Under the pieces are notes generated by a model, which searched no databases, was not told where the DNA came from, and saw nothing but the letters and a program-made list of their open reading frames with translations. The position numbers were made by a program, and so were the translations under genes. Positions 23,167 to 33,496 of a DNA stretch of 64,000 nt are shown piece after piece (within the stretch, counting starts at the first letter, position 1; each line of letters opens with the position of its first letter). Source of the DNA: Armillaria gallica (lineage: Eukaryota; Basidiomycota; Agaricomycetes; Agaricales; Physalacriaceae); the NCBI GenBank assembly GCA_037576215.1, contig JBANDB010000002.1, positions 1-64,000 of the forward strand. Direction: 5' to 3'.

Positions 23167-24636
23167 ATGTTGCTTTCACCCCTCCTCGCGCTCACATCTC
23201 TCATCGGCATTACTCTCGCTCAGCAGCATAATGCAGAGCCTATTGTTCAAGGATCAACAGATGACGGTTGGCAATCCTTCCCAGACGTCGAGGACGCTAC
23301 TGCGTATCCTCAATGGATGGTAGACGAGGATACTGGAGCTTATCTGGTGAGCTCTTTCCCGCGCTAGTATCATGCACCACGAAAGGACTCAAACCCCCTC
23401 GCCAGCCTGTCTATCAAACCACCGGCCTGAACACCACAGAGGTCACCAGGGCAATAATCGTCATACACGGAAAGGTAATCTTTCTTCCTATTCGGAGAGA
23501 CCTTTTTCTCAGCTGACATCGTCGAAAGGAAAGGGCCTGTTGGTCTGGTGTGTACCGTCTATTCGCCTCCGTGATCGCCTCTCACCAGAAATAGATTGGA
23601 ACTCGATAAACAACGCACTCTACAAAGCGACTTTCAACGACCCTACCATCAAGCGCGAACACACATCCATCCTCGGACCATGTTTCTTCACCGAGGACGA
23701 TCTAACCGCCGGCGCTGCACAAGACGGCCAGCTTTTATACGGAGCGACCACATGGATCGACGGACACCACAACGTCGCACCCGACTCTATTTCTGACTAT
23801 AGCAGCTTTGACGTCCTTGATGCGTTAGTCGCATATTATATGGACAAAAGCGTGTATCCAAATCTAAAGGTTGGAGGATCATCCTTCTTACGATTCTCTT
23901 CTCTTATCCATGCCCAGGTTCTCGTCGTCGGAGGCCATTCAGCCGGTGGTCAAACCGCTCAGCGCTACGCAATTCTCAGGAAATCAACCAAAACCGACGA
24001 CCGTCTGCAATTCTGGATCGGTAAGCCCCCCGTTAAGTAGCGATATCGCTGAACTACATACTATTATATACAGCCAATCCCGCCTCTCTCTGCTGGCTAA
24101 CCACGGACCGTCCCGTTCCCGACGACACCTGCGAAGGCTTCGATGAATTCAAGTACGGCCTCGACTCCAATTTCCCCGCATACGCCTCTTCAAATGCCGA
24201 CGCCCTCGGAAGGGAAGGCATCATCAACAGATACCACACCCGCGCTCTCAGCTACGCTTGGGGCCTCGTAAGTACTCCTCTTTCTTCTTTCTTCTGTGTT
24301 ACCTATCAACAAATCAGAACGACAAAGGGAACGGGGATACCCGATGCCAGGCAGAGGTAAGTCCTCTATCCTCCTCCTTGCCGCCTGTTACAAACATTTG
24401 GCAGACGCAAGGAAGTACACATATAACAAGGGGACGAAATTTCGTCGCAATGCTAGAAGATATGGGTGGTATACCTAACCTCACGACGGTAGATTTGGTA
24501 CCTGGTATCAGCCATGATACTGCAGGAATGATGGCAAGTGATGCGGGAATCGACAAGGTAAGAAAGTCGTTTAACAATTTATTCCCGTTAACTGATGGCT
24601 GGACAGCTATTCCGATATACGAGTAATCGCACGTAG
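23167..24636 (+). CDS. Secreted alpha/beta-hydrolase (esterase-like), intact copy, 355 aa
   Basis: Nine exons: 23167-23346, 23406-23474, 23529-23547, 23589-23869, 23918-24020, 24074-24267, 24318-24356, 24405-24557, 24607-24636 (1068 nt, all phases close). A signal peptide spans residues 1-19 (MLLSPLLALTSLIGITLA). IIVIHGK begins the hydrolase core. The nucleophile elbow GGHSAGG places Ser at about residue 191, and GISHDTAG supplies the likely catalytic His at about 332. Cys residues in exons 4, 6 and 7 could form disulfides. The family is a group of secreted basidiomycete hydrolases whose substrates I do not know; an esterase acting on plant or fungal polymers is plausible. Exon 3 is only 19 nt, between introns of 54 and 41 nt. 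Two decayed relatives lie downstream (26940-29220, 33003-33350). Confidence 0.88.
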
Positions 24637-24734
24637 AAATGGGATTTGGTAGAAGATCGTCTATGTACATAATGGGAATCGAGAATTTACTTGCGAAAAA
24701 CAGATTAACAGGAAAAGCAGAAATGTCAGGTAGT

Positions 24735-24865
24735 TGCGAGCGGCGATGATCATCAAGCACAATAGACCATCCTGACGCATTGCATTCAACGAAGCTGTCC
24801 ACTCCACCCTTCCACGATGAGAGACGACCCAACCACCTCGTTTTGAAAGCAGAATTTTCATCAAC
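24735..24865 (-). pseudogene. 3'-end remnant of an F-box gene, paralogous to the gene at 33497
   Basis: A minus-strand peptide (VSHRGRVEWTASLNAMRQDG) matches the C-terminus of the intact F-box protein ending at 33497 (AHRGGVKWMPSLNELRQDG). The nucleotides between this remnant and the hydrolase 3' end also match the corresponding spacer at 33350-33520. Only the last 40 or so codons remain; the rest has been replaced by the unrelated F-box gene at 24960. Confidence 0.75.
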
Positions 24866-24959
24866 ATTCCGCCTTCACTTTTCTTCGGCGATGGAACTCG
24901 TCATAGAACTAAGTTCACAGCTGAACTCACAGATTCCATTTTATCCCCAACTTACAAAA

Positions 24960-26549
24960 CTAATCAAAAGAAATCTGTCTCTCTTTTGCCAACTCTCCAA
25001 GACCCTCGAGCTGTTCCTGGACATTCGTACTCATCGTCAACATCAGCCTTTCCAAAACTGGACCAGCGTACACCCCATTCACAGTTCCCAACTCCAATCT
25101 GTCGCGTAAGAACGATATGACACCCTTGCTTCCATCCTCCGTACTGACCTGCAAAGACAGCTCCTTGAGTCCGGATAAATTAACAGACCCGCCTCCCATT
25201 TCCCTCCCATAATTCATAAACCCCAGAAAGCAATGACAGCAATCCTCCAGCGTGAGCATACGCAGATGCCCTCGCGAGAGTCGGCGGAAGAGCTGAAGTA
25301 TCAGGGATAGAGATTCCTCCGCAGGCCCATGTATATCTCCTTCCATATAGCCCATTGGTGGAACAACGATGTTGATGAGCCTTAGGTCAAGGAGCTCCTC
25401 CACCCGGATGTACTTCAACACGTCAATCAACACATCGCCACTGCGAAGCCCTGCCCGCGAACTTCGGATACTCAGCGTCTGCAGCGTGGGGAAATCGATC
25501 GCTTGGAGAACCTCCCGCGGTTCGCGAAAAGATATATATCCCAACACGAGATGGGTGACATGACGAAGTACCAGGCGGGCGTCCGGCAAAGGTGGCTCAG
25601 GGAGCAGCCCATAAAGGCCAACGACGTAGGTAAGCTCCAGATGCTCTAGGGTGTCCTTGCTATTCCATAGGATCCCACGCAAAGTCTCCATCGAGGGTCG
25701 TCCGTTCCACGGCTGATACTTCAAACACAACTTCTGCAAATTCGATGGTGAGAACAGTCCCCAGTTCAGAGGAATCCCTGAGCAATGGACGTGTTTGAGA
25801 GCGGGCTGGAGCGACCGGTGGGACCCCTGGAGCTCCTGGAGATTTACCGGTAGATCGTCGTCGGACGCGTATTCGAGTACATGGATCGGTTCTACGCTGT
25901 ATCTCCTCTCAAAGACATCCTCCAAAAAATCAAGTTCCGTGTTCAATGCAGTGACATCCCAGATTTCCAGCTGCGGCATTGCCATCCCTTGTAGACGAGT
26001 ACAAAAATCGAAAACTGATTCCCAGTCCTCCATCGTGACATGGAATGTTCGCATGTGATGTGCATGACAACGAAGGAGTTCTGAAAGGACAAGTATGTGC
26101 ATGTCGTTGAAGCTGTCGAGCGGTCCCATTTCGTCATATTCAAAGGTTTCAAGGTGAAGATGAAAATCGAAATCCCGATCCGCAGAGCGTTCAAGGGTCG
26201 TAGACTCTTTGGGAAAGACTTCAGAAACATGGAAGGTATCCTCGGCCGGTAGGGGAAGTTGGTTGACTGCGGCAGCGACAGTGACAGTAAGAGAAGTCCA
26301 GAGGCGGGCTTCTTTGATGGCTAGAGAACGCCAGGATTGGCAGATGGTGGATACTAGGAATGAGAAAGTAGTATTGCCGACGCTTTGGGCACCAAAGGCG
26401 AAGATCTCGAGGAGGAGTTCATCTGGGAGGGCGTCGATGGGAGCTACGGGCCGTGTTTGTTCAGAGCTATGGTCGTGAATGAGTCAGTGATTTGATGTAA
26501 AACTATTCGCGGAATACCTGGGACAGTCACCGATAGAAATAGAAGACAT
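24960..26549 (-). CDS. F-box/LRR-type protein (512 aa)
   Basis: Two exons: 26549-26518 and 26466-24960, with a 51-nt intron, phase 2, total 1539 nt. The first ATG in the long exon frame is at 26129, but the frame is open for a further 110 codons that hold the F-box (IDALPDELLLEIFAFGA, residues about 21-37, then WRSLAIKEARLWTSL), so the short first exon is required. Irregular Leu-rich repeats fill residues about 140-490 (LEHLELTYV, LRHVTHLVLGYI, LQTLSIRSS, LRMLTLEDC). A TATATAAG on this strand (26604-26597) lies about 50 bp before the ATG. Likely role: Skp1-binding substrate adaptor. No frameshift or internal stop seen. Confidence 0.85.
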
Positions 26550-27306
26550 GTTGGACAGAAGTGGGAACTTCGGTGAGCGCTACAAGGCGGACCACCTTAT
26601 ATACACGCATACTTTCAGTGGCACTTATCAGGATTCAAGACATTGTTAATACGATTAGAGGTAAAATCTGTGGCATCCAAGAATTTTATTGTCTTCATCA
26701 ATTGGGAGCATGTAACAAAGATATTCAATTAAACCTGAAAAGTCTGGAGCTACACCAAAGCTACACGATCAATTTTCAGACATACTATCCGCCGGCGAAT
26801 ACTTACTCGCAGGAACATGATGTGGTTTATTTTATTTTTTGGGTCGTGTGGAAACATGAAAGGGCATCACACTCCACAATATTGAAAACTTAGTTGACTT
26901 GTTCGATCGATATCTACGCACTGTCACCTCTAGAATTATACTCAGGGTCAGGTTATACCCAGCCATGTTTCTTCACCGTCTGATCTAAGCACAGGTGCCG
27001 CACAAGACGGACAGCTCTCATGGGGAGCGACGTCTTGTATCAGTGGACATCATGACGTCGCGCCAGACTCCTTTTCTGCCTTTAGCAGTTTTCACGTTCT
27101 CGATGCGCTACTCACATATTACATGGATAAAACCGTATCATAGTAAGTATCCGGAATTAAAGGTGCCCGTCATCCTTATCATACACAACGCTTCTTATTT
27201 GTGTTCGGGTTGTTGTTGAAACTTGCCGGTGGTCATTTCGCCGGTGGCCAAACGGTCTTAGCGCTACGCGACCCCAGGCACAAGACAGGAAGTCAACTGA
27301 AAATGA

Positions 27307-27314
27307 CGACCGGT
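27307..27314. repeat. Target-site duplication, left copy (CGACCGGT)
   Basis: Eight bases immediately left of the transposon. Identical to 29082-29089 on the right. Confidence 0.92.
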
Positions 27315-27428
27315 CAAGGGTGCTCCGGAATGTCGGCCCGGCACATCCGGTAGGGTGGTTGGTTGCAAGGGTTGGCGGACCGTTGTCCCGGCATATCGGG
27401 TCAGTCGGTCGGTCGATCTCGCGAGGCC

Positions 27429-28150
27429 TAAAATATTTTTTGGACCCCAACTTCTCCTACTGAAAAATATCACTGTTTCTACCTTGTATCTCGTTATTAT
27501 GACCTAGAATAAGAAATGTTTTGTCTATTCACCATTTTCAAACAAGGAACGGCAAGAAATATATCAAATTGAGTGAACAATGACCCGCAGACTCGGACCG
27601 TCAACGAATAACAAGCAGAAGGCAAGCGAGGTCACTAGATCTCTCCTCCGTTGAAGTCCCGTTTGTTGAAGAGCAAGAAACGCGGCGTGGGCGTAAACGT
27701 AAGACCCGGACCTGGGATGACCTCAGGGTGTGTATATGCGGAATAGCTATTGAAGATCAGGCAAGCAGAGAAGTTATTATATGCAGGAACAAGGGATGCG
27801 AGACAAAGCTTGTAAGCTCCAGCTCACTGAAAGACCAACCGAAGCTTACCGTTATTTGCAGTATCACATTGACTGTGTAGGACTTGAAAGGCGGATTGGT
27901 AATTGGATGTGTAGGGCTTGTAAGATAGAGAAACACGGCCGTTAGACCAGAGAGTGATATGAAGTGGAATAGTATTGAGAAATGAAACGCGATGACAACT
28001 CGATCTGCTTGCGATTGGCTTGCGATGTGGGGAGACTGGGGAAATTGAAATCGCACGATACGGGATCACATGATATATCCTATTGTAGAAGGTTTTTCTC
28101 ACGGTGGTCGGTCGGTCAACTGGCTGAGGGATAAAATATTTTTTGGACCC
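27429..28150. repeat. Perfect 19-bp direct repeat pair inside the transposon
   Basis: TAAAATATTTTTTGGACCC occurs at 27429-27447 and 28132-28150, 703 bp apart; each is preceded by a GGTCGGTCGGTC block. The pair brackets the PHD-finger fragment. It may mark an internal nested insertion or repeated subterminal transposase-binding sequence. Confidence 0.85.
27640..27945 (+). pseudogene. C-terminal PHD-finger fragment of a transposon-borne protein
   Basis: Proposed exons run to 27811 and from 27862 to 27945, with a 50-nt intron (GTAAGC...GCAG, phase 0). The spliced peptide has the C4HC3 spacing of a PHD finger: C-x-C (VCICG), C-x4-C (CRNKGC), H-x2-C (YHIDC), W-x-C-x2-C (WMCRAC), then a stop. Upstream is a basic RRGRKRKTR stretch. 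PHD-like tails of this form occur in basidiomycete transposon proteins in my memory. There is no start and no catalytic domain within the element, so this is the 3' remnant of a larger gene. Confidence 0.65.
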
Positions 28151-29081
28151 GATATGATGTATCTAATTGCGTCGCTCCCTTAGGACTCTGATGTAGCCAA
28201 AAGCAGCCCCCTGGAAACGTTTCCATGGGGCCCTAAAAACATCGATTTCGGCGCGTCGTGTGTCAGAGCCGGTGAATGCAGTACATGAGTGGAGAAAGCG
28301 AAGGAAAAAAAAAACATGTCCAAAGGTGTACAGTACGAGTAGATAGAAATTTGTCCAAAAAGAAAAGTGTCCATATGAAAAAGGTCCCATAAAGAAGTCC
28401 GCGATAACTAGGGAAGGGAGGGAGGGTAACTGAAAAGACTATGATACCGAGTCTGGGAGGACAGTGAGAACACGAAACTGAGAGCGACCATTCAAGCTTA
28501 CCTGGTAGGACAGTGAGGGGATGAGTGAGAGAGCGATGTAGCTCCTCTCCGTGATGCACTGCCCTACCAGGAACCGATCGAGAGACACTTGCGAGAACCC
28601 GGTCTTCGAGCAAGTGTCGGGGTAAGATCACCGTGAGGATCTCGGTCCTGTGACTTGATCTGGCATCCCGGTGCCAATCTCCGTTCTGCCCTTGCCGCAA
28701 TTAGACTTGCGTAAAGCAAGCTTTAAACCCATTTAAAATGCGCAAACCCCTTGGTTGGTTGGCTCCGGATGGGCTGAAAAAAATTTCTGAGGGGGACCTT
28801 TGGGTGCTCTTAAAGCTGAAGAAAATATGTTTTGAATCATCCTTTTCATAGAACAAGAGTGTATTCAATGACTATGGGGAAATATCACCAGGAAAGTAAC
28901 AAAACAAGACGGTGGACACATGTGCCAGGACATGGCGGAGTGTGACCCAAAAGTAGACATATGATGTCATCAAGCAGCCCTATAAATAGGCATACTTGAG
29001 TCACGTGGTTGGTTGGTTCCAACCCACCTGGAATAGATATTTCGACCTTATGTGTAAAATATTATTTCCCGAGCACCCTTG

Positions 29082-29089
29082 CGACCGGT
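29082..29089. repeat. Target-site duplication, right copy (CGACCGGT)
   Basis: Right partner of 27307-27314, directly after the right TIR. Confidence 0.92.
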
Positions 29090-29220
29090 TGCAATTCTGG
29101 ATCGGTATGCCGCAATATGATGTCAGAAACGTTGATGTACATACAGCCAATCCTGCCTCTCTCTGTTGGCTAACTCGGACCGCCCCGTTCCCGACGATAG
29201 CTGCCAAGGCTTTGATGAAA

Positions 29221-29729
29221 GAAACTTCGGCGTGCCCTAAATGTGACAAAAATGTGACGTAGAAGCTCGGCAGCCCATCCCGACATTTCACGTGCCATTG
29301 AACCTGAAGACAGAGTCGCAACACAATTTTGGGAATGAGATACGGTCTCAGCTGTTAATCAATCCCGGGGGGTTATAATTTCCCGGAGAGGTATGTGAAA
29401 AAATCCGAAAGACAACGAATTGATGTGTGGTACCTTTTGATTGATTGAGAAATTGTCGCGTTTTCAAATATATACATGCCTCAATTTTTCTTATATACCT
29501 TGGATAATTCTGGAACCCATTGTTCCCTTTCGAAATTTGAACGACAGCGTCAGTGGAAGAAAACGATCGGAAAATCCCGATTTAGTCCGTTGCACAGCCT
29601 TGGTTCTTCTTTTCGTCCGGCCACAACAGCACTCTGATGCCTCGAACTCATTTTACTTGAGCGTTTCCCTTAAACAGCCTGTCATGTGTATCTATCTGCC
29701 ATGATTCGGCTCCCGTAGGCCGTTATCGA
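29221..29729. other. Intergenic, nothing recognised
   Basis: Spacer between the hydrolase fragment and the amidohydrolase remnant; only short frames. Confidence 0.4.
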
Positions 29730-32361
29730 TGGACCCAAGTTTTGGCACCAAGGCAGGGCTTTATTCCTTGCTCTCTGGATTTCTCGTGTTTCCATGGCCA
29801 TTTGTGTTGTTTTCTCGTACAATAGCGCGACTGGGATGGACCATCAGCACTTATGTTGCTTTCCAGTAAGTGTAGTCCTTCTTTTGTCTTCTCTATATGA
29901 CCAACAACATAATAGGTACGTACCCTCACACGAGGGAGCCTTCGAAGCGCCGAATATTTAAACACCGTTGATTGAGAGGTCTGTATGGATACAGCACTAC
30001 AGAAATCCTTGAATACTGGCTGCGCTCTCGATTGCCTTCTCATTGTCTCGTATACTGGACAGCAACAGATATGGACTGGGGATTCACGGGATCATTGGGC
30101 CGACTGCTTGGCTATACACGACGAACACATTGTGGCAACGGGACCTCTAGGTAAGTAATACTCTTATCTGCTAACGAAATTATTAACTGTATCAACTGGT
30201 GGCTTAGAGGATGTCCACTTCGAATGGAATACCTACGTCGCTACACTGCTACCCGACAAGCGGCTGCCGAAGTTCTCGAATCTCGGTATCATTGAACTTG
30301 GAAAGAACGCCATAATAATCCCAGGGTTAATGAGTAATTCCAAGGTATTCATCCTCTATCAGTAGCGACTCATTCGCATGCCATAGACTCTTACATCAAC
30401 ATGATCCAGCAAGGGCGTCATTGTATGAATATCGACCTCGGAAGGCGGGACATAAGAGGTCCTTGTGGTAAGCGATCGCTCCTCTCTTGGAAACTGCTAA
30501 TATGCAAGTCCCTGGATTCTTGCTACTTAGATGTCGTCAAAGCCATCCGAGAATTCGTCGTCGGGCCCATGGGACCCCAGGATAAAACAGAATGCATTCG
30601 AGGTTCAGGATGGGACATGTCTTTATGGAACCGCTGTATATGGCCCACAGCAGTAAGCAGGTTTCGTAAGCAAAATAGTGACCTAAGCTCACTTAAACGC
30701 TCACAGAAAGATCTCGAAGCCGACCCTGTCATTAAAGGCCGGCCAATAATTTTGGAGAGTGAGAATCACCATGCGGTTTGGGTGTCCTCCACAGTACTCA
30801 AAACTCTCGCCGTTCGTAAGAGGCTGTGGATCAACCGCGTACATAGTGGGGATATCTTGAAGGATACAAAGGGACAGCTGACGGGTAGGGACTTGTTCAT
30901 CCAGGTTTAACACACACTGACCTTCTCGGCTGTAGGGGTCTTTCTCAATGGTGCTGCTAGCATCATTAACGACGTATTTCCTATCACCGAACAGGAAAAG
31001 AGTGGGATGTTTGGCGTGGCTGCCCGACAGGCGAGGCGATGTGGTATGACAGCTGTGCATGACCCTGATCCCGGTTCGACAGGTCTGTATAAAAGGTAAT
31101 TACTCGCAGTATTGTTCATGATTCACAAGATATATGGTCATATAACTCTACAGATGGTGCGGGTTAGAAGAGGGACCTCTGCCTGCATGTCATATCTCAT
31201 GTTGTATAGCATCGACTGTGGCTGACCGAATCTTCCTCTAGCTTCGCGTCTTTGCAACAAGAAAGTACGACCATAATTCTGCATCGATTCCCGGCGGTTA
31301 CGATGAGCCGTACGGCCAGAACACATCCAGGCTATCCATCCGTTCGGTACACCTCTCGGCGGAAGGTAAGCGGCTCTTCCGTAACAGTTGGAGTAGTAAT
31401 TGAAAGTTTTAGGAGGAACGTTGAGTAACAATCAATTTACCTTCATGGGATCTATCAAGAAATGTGTAAAAGAAGGATGGACAGTGGTGACGCAATTGCT
31501 TCTGATTTCTGGGCGCCTCAAAGTTGAATTACTATGACAGGTGTTTGACAGAGACAATGAAGCCAATGAGATTATGATGTCCGCTATTGAAGGTCGGTAT
31601 AATCAAGTCTCACAGCATCGTATACGATTCGACAATGCATGTAACTTGACTGCCGAGGATATACACCATATACGCGACACCAACGGCAAGGCCATTCAGA
31701 AATCAATGACACGATGTACTAACGTGGTATACAGCAATAGCTTGCCTTCCATCAGTGAGTACTGCGAGTTTGACGCTACATCCTTGCTTACAAATACGCA
31801 GGAGATCGACGGTAGAATTTTCAGAAGCAACGGAATTAAGGTTATACTTGGTTCAGACACTCCAGTTGACGGTCTTAATCCTCTTCACATGTTTCAATCA
31901 GGTGTGAGCAACAACGAAGGCGAACACGCGAAAGGGAAAGCCAAGAGGGAGGATCTGTATGCTGAGTTATTCAAAATTTCTTTGGCAGCTCACTTACCCC
32001 TCGTACAGGGAAAGACATCGTATTCAAATACTTAAAGGTACGTTCGGAATTGGCGTATCAATGACTTTCCATTGACAGCAACCTTCTTGCAGAGATGACC
32101 ATGAACGCGGCGTTTGCTACTTTCAGCGACGCCGAATTGGGATCGCTGGAACCGGGGAAATATGCCGACTTTGTTTTAATTTCGCAGAACATATTGGATC
32201 CAAGTATTTCGCTCCCCTCCATTGCAAATACCAGAATACTTGGGACAGTTATTGGCGGAAGGGTGGTCTACGGGAACCTGGTTGATTGTTTTTCAAGGGC
32301 GGACGGAATGTTAGCCAGGCAATATGCGGAGGAGTTCAGGAGCATCAAGCTGTATGATTAA
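29730..32361 (+). pseudogene. Decayed amidohydrolase (amidohydrolase_3 / YtcJ-like)
   Basis: The remains follow the family order: ATG at 29730 with a hydrophobic membrane-anchor-like segment (YSLLSGFLVFPWPFVLFS); DCLAIHDEHIVATG and IIIPGLM near 30100-30330; GSGWDMSLWNRCIWPTA; KDLEADPVIKGRPI and HHAVWVSSTVL at 30700-30810; GMTAVHDPDP at about 31040; RLSIRSV near 31350; HRIRFDNA near 31620; KVILGSDTPVDGLNPL near 31840-31880; MTMNAAFATFSDAELGSLEPGKYADFVLI at 32095. Reading needs several introns and at least three frame changes. The metal-binding HxH expected after PGL is absent, and the expected EHA is read as DNA (His lost). A complete but inactive gene that is drifting. Confidence 0.8.
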
Positions 32362-33002
32362 ATCAGAGATGACATGCTAATGGTCCCACGATGTTAATCA
32401 TCAAAATAAACTCTGTGAACTACGAAAGGATATCTATTTTCGCGTACTTGTGCGGTTGTGAATTCTTCATACGAGTCCGTCAATATTCCACCTCATGATG
32501 ACCCTTGACGTGAATCGTGGAGATTGGGTGGCATATTGATACTTCCCCCTAAGCGCTGTGTACGTTAAAGGCTGTACCTTCTCAGGACTTTATGTCAAGG
32601 TTTTATCATGTGTTCGACTCAATATATCTGTGTTCTCAATGTTATTAGAAGAATTGTGTGGCCTATGGACAGCATGAAGGAGGAATCCGAGGTTTCTGGG
32701 AGGCGGACTATCAATGGCTGATAGACCACGGCTGTTGCCCTACGTGGCTCTCAGGGTTAGACGCGTATATTGCATGGTACAATCAGCGTCCTTTATGTAC
32801 TTTCGGGGCTGTCAATGCCTCGAGACTGGGTGAACTCGTTTGAATTACCATTTGGCGTGTACACATTGAGACGACTATGGGGATTAGAGACCTCATTTCA
32901 TTCCGCCTATTTGATGGGTATTTGATCGTACACAATTTTTGCATTTTCGCCCCTGGAAGGATGCTTAGGGTTAGCTTAGCCCTATCTCAAGACCCTGTTT
33001 CT
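32362..33002. other. Intergenic, nothing recognised
   Basis: A 61-codon plus frame at 32658-32843 has no family match. TTAGGGTTAG at 32965-32974 is too short to be called a telomeric remnant. Confidence 0.4.
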
Positions 33003-33350
33003 TTACGTAGGGCAATCTAAGAGCAGGTGCCCTGCATGTACAGCCATTATACGTAGCGATGACGGATCAAAACTGCATCGGCGGACATCGTATTGTCGCG
33101 CCCGACTCGGTTTCTGACTCTAGCAGCTTTTACGTTCTCGATACGCTATTCAGATTTTATATGGATAAAGCCGTACATCCTAAACTGATATACCCAATCT
33201 CGCCAACGGTAGATTGGATACCCGGTACCATCCATGATACCACAGGATTAACTGCAAGCGACATTAGAATCGGCAAGGTAAGAAAGCCGTTCAACGAATT
33301 CATTCCCGTCAAACGATGGCCGGGAAGCTATTCCCATACACGTGAAATCA
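33003..33350 (+). pseudogene. Decayed secreted hydrolase copy 3 (internal deletion)
   Basis: Matches exon 4 of the 23167 gene (IGGHRIVAPDSVSDSSSFYVLD..YMDKAVHP) and then jumps directly to exon 8 (TVDWIPGTIHDTTGLTASDIRIGK), the following intron and the start of exon 9. Exons 5-7, including the GHSAG nucleophile, are deleted. The 3' flank matches the flank of the intact copy. Confidence 0.85.
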
Positions 33351-33496
33351 CACGTGTACTTACAGAAACGGTATCTAGTAGAATAGAAGATCGTGTATGT
33401 ACATACTGGGAGTCAATAGTTAACTTACGAAATTGGAAGTAAAGGAAATCCCAGAAACATCGGGTGTCCGAGTAGCGAAACGCACACGAATCGCCA

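Larger units (their letters stand above)
27315..29081. mobile_element. 1767-bp class II DNA transposon with TIRs and 8-bp TSD (hAT- or KDZ/Zisupton-like)
   Basis: Left end CAAGGGTGCTC (27315-27325) and right end GAGCACCCTTG (29071-29081) are perfect 11-bp inverted repeats; similarity continues past one mismatch (GGAA). Both are flanked by CGACCGGT, and joining the flanks restores the hydrolase exon. Eight-base duplications are typical of hAT and of KDZ/Zisupton elements; I cannot choose without the transposase. No full transposase fits in 1.77 kb. The interior holds a short PHD-finger C-terminus (27725-27945), a 19-bp direct repeat, GGTCGGTCGGTC blocks and GGTTGGTTGG runs near both ends. Best read as a non-autonomous or internally deleted copy. 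Confidence 0.9.
26940..29220 (+). pseudogene. Decayed secreted hydrolase copy 2, split by a transposon
   Basis: Left part (about 26950-27314) matches exons 4 and 5 of the intact gene at 23167: GAAQDGQL..GATS, GHHDVAPDSF and SSFHVLDALL, then the equivalent of GGHSAGGQ, read as GGHFAGGQ (Ser changed to Phe). It contains in-frame stops and frameshifts. Right part (29082-29220) resumes exactly at the interrupted base with LQFWIG, a complete intron 5, and exon 6 (ANPASLCWLT). The insertion is a 1767-bp element (27315-29081) flanked by an 8-bp duplication. Exons 1-3 and 7-9 are missing. Confidence 0.85.

Noticed and set aside
32965..32974. TTAGGGTTAG, telomere-like
   Set aside because: Only ten bases, opposite orientation to the terminal array, no junction context; likely chance.
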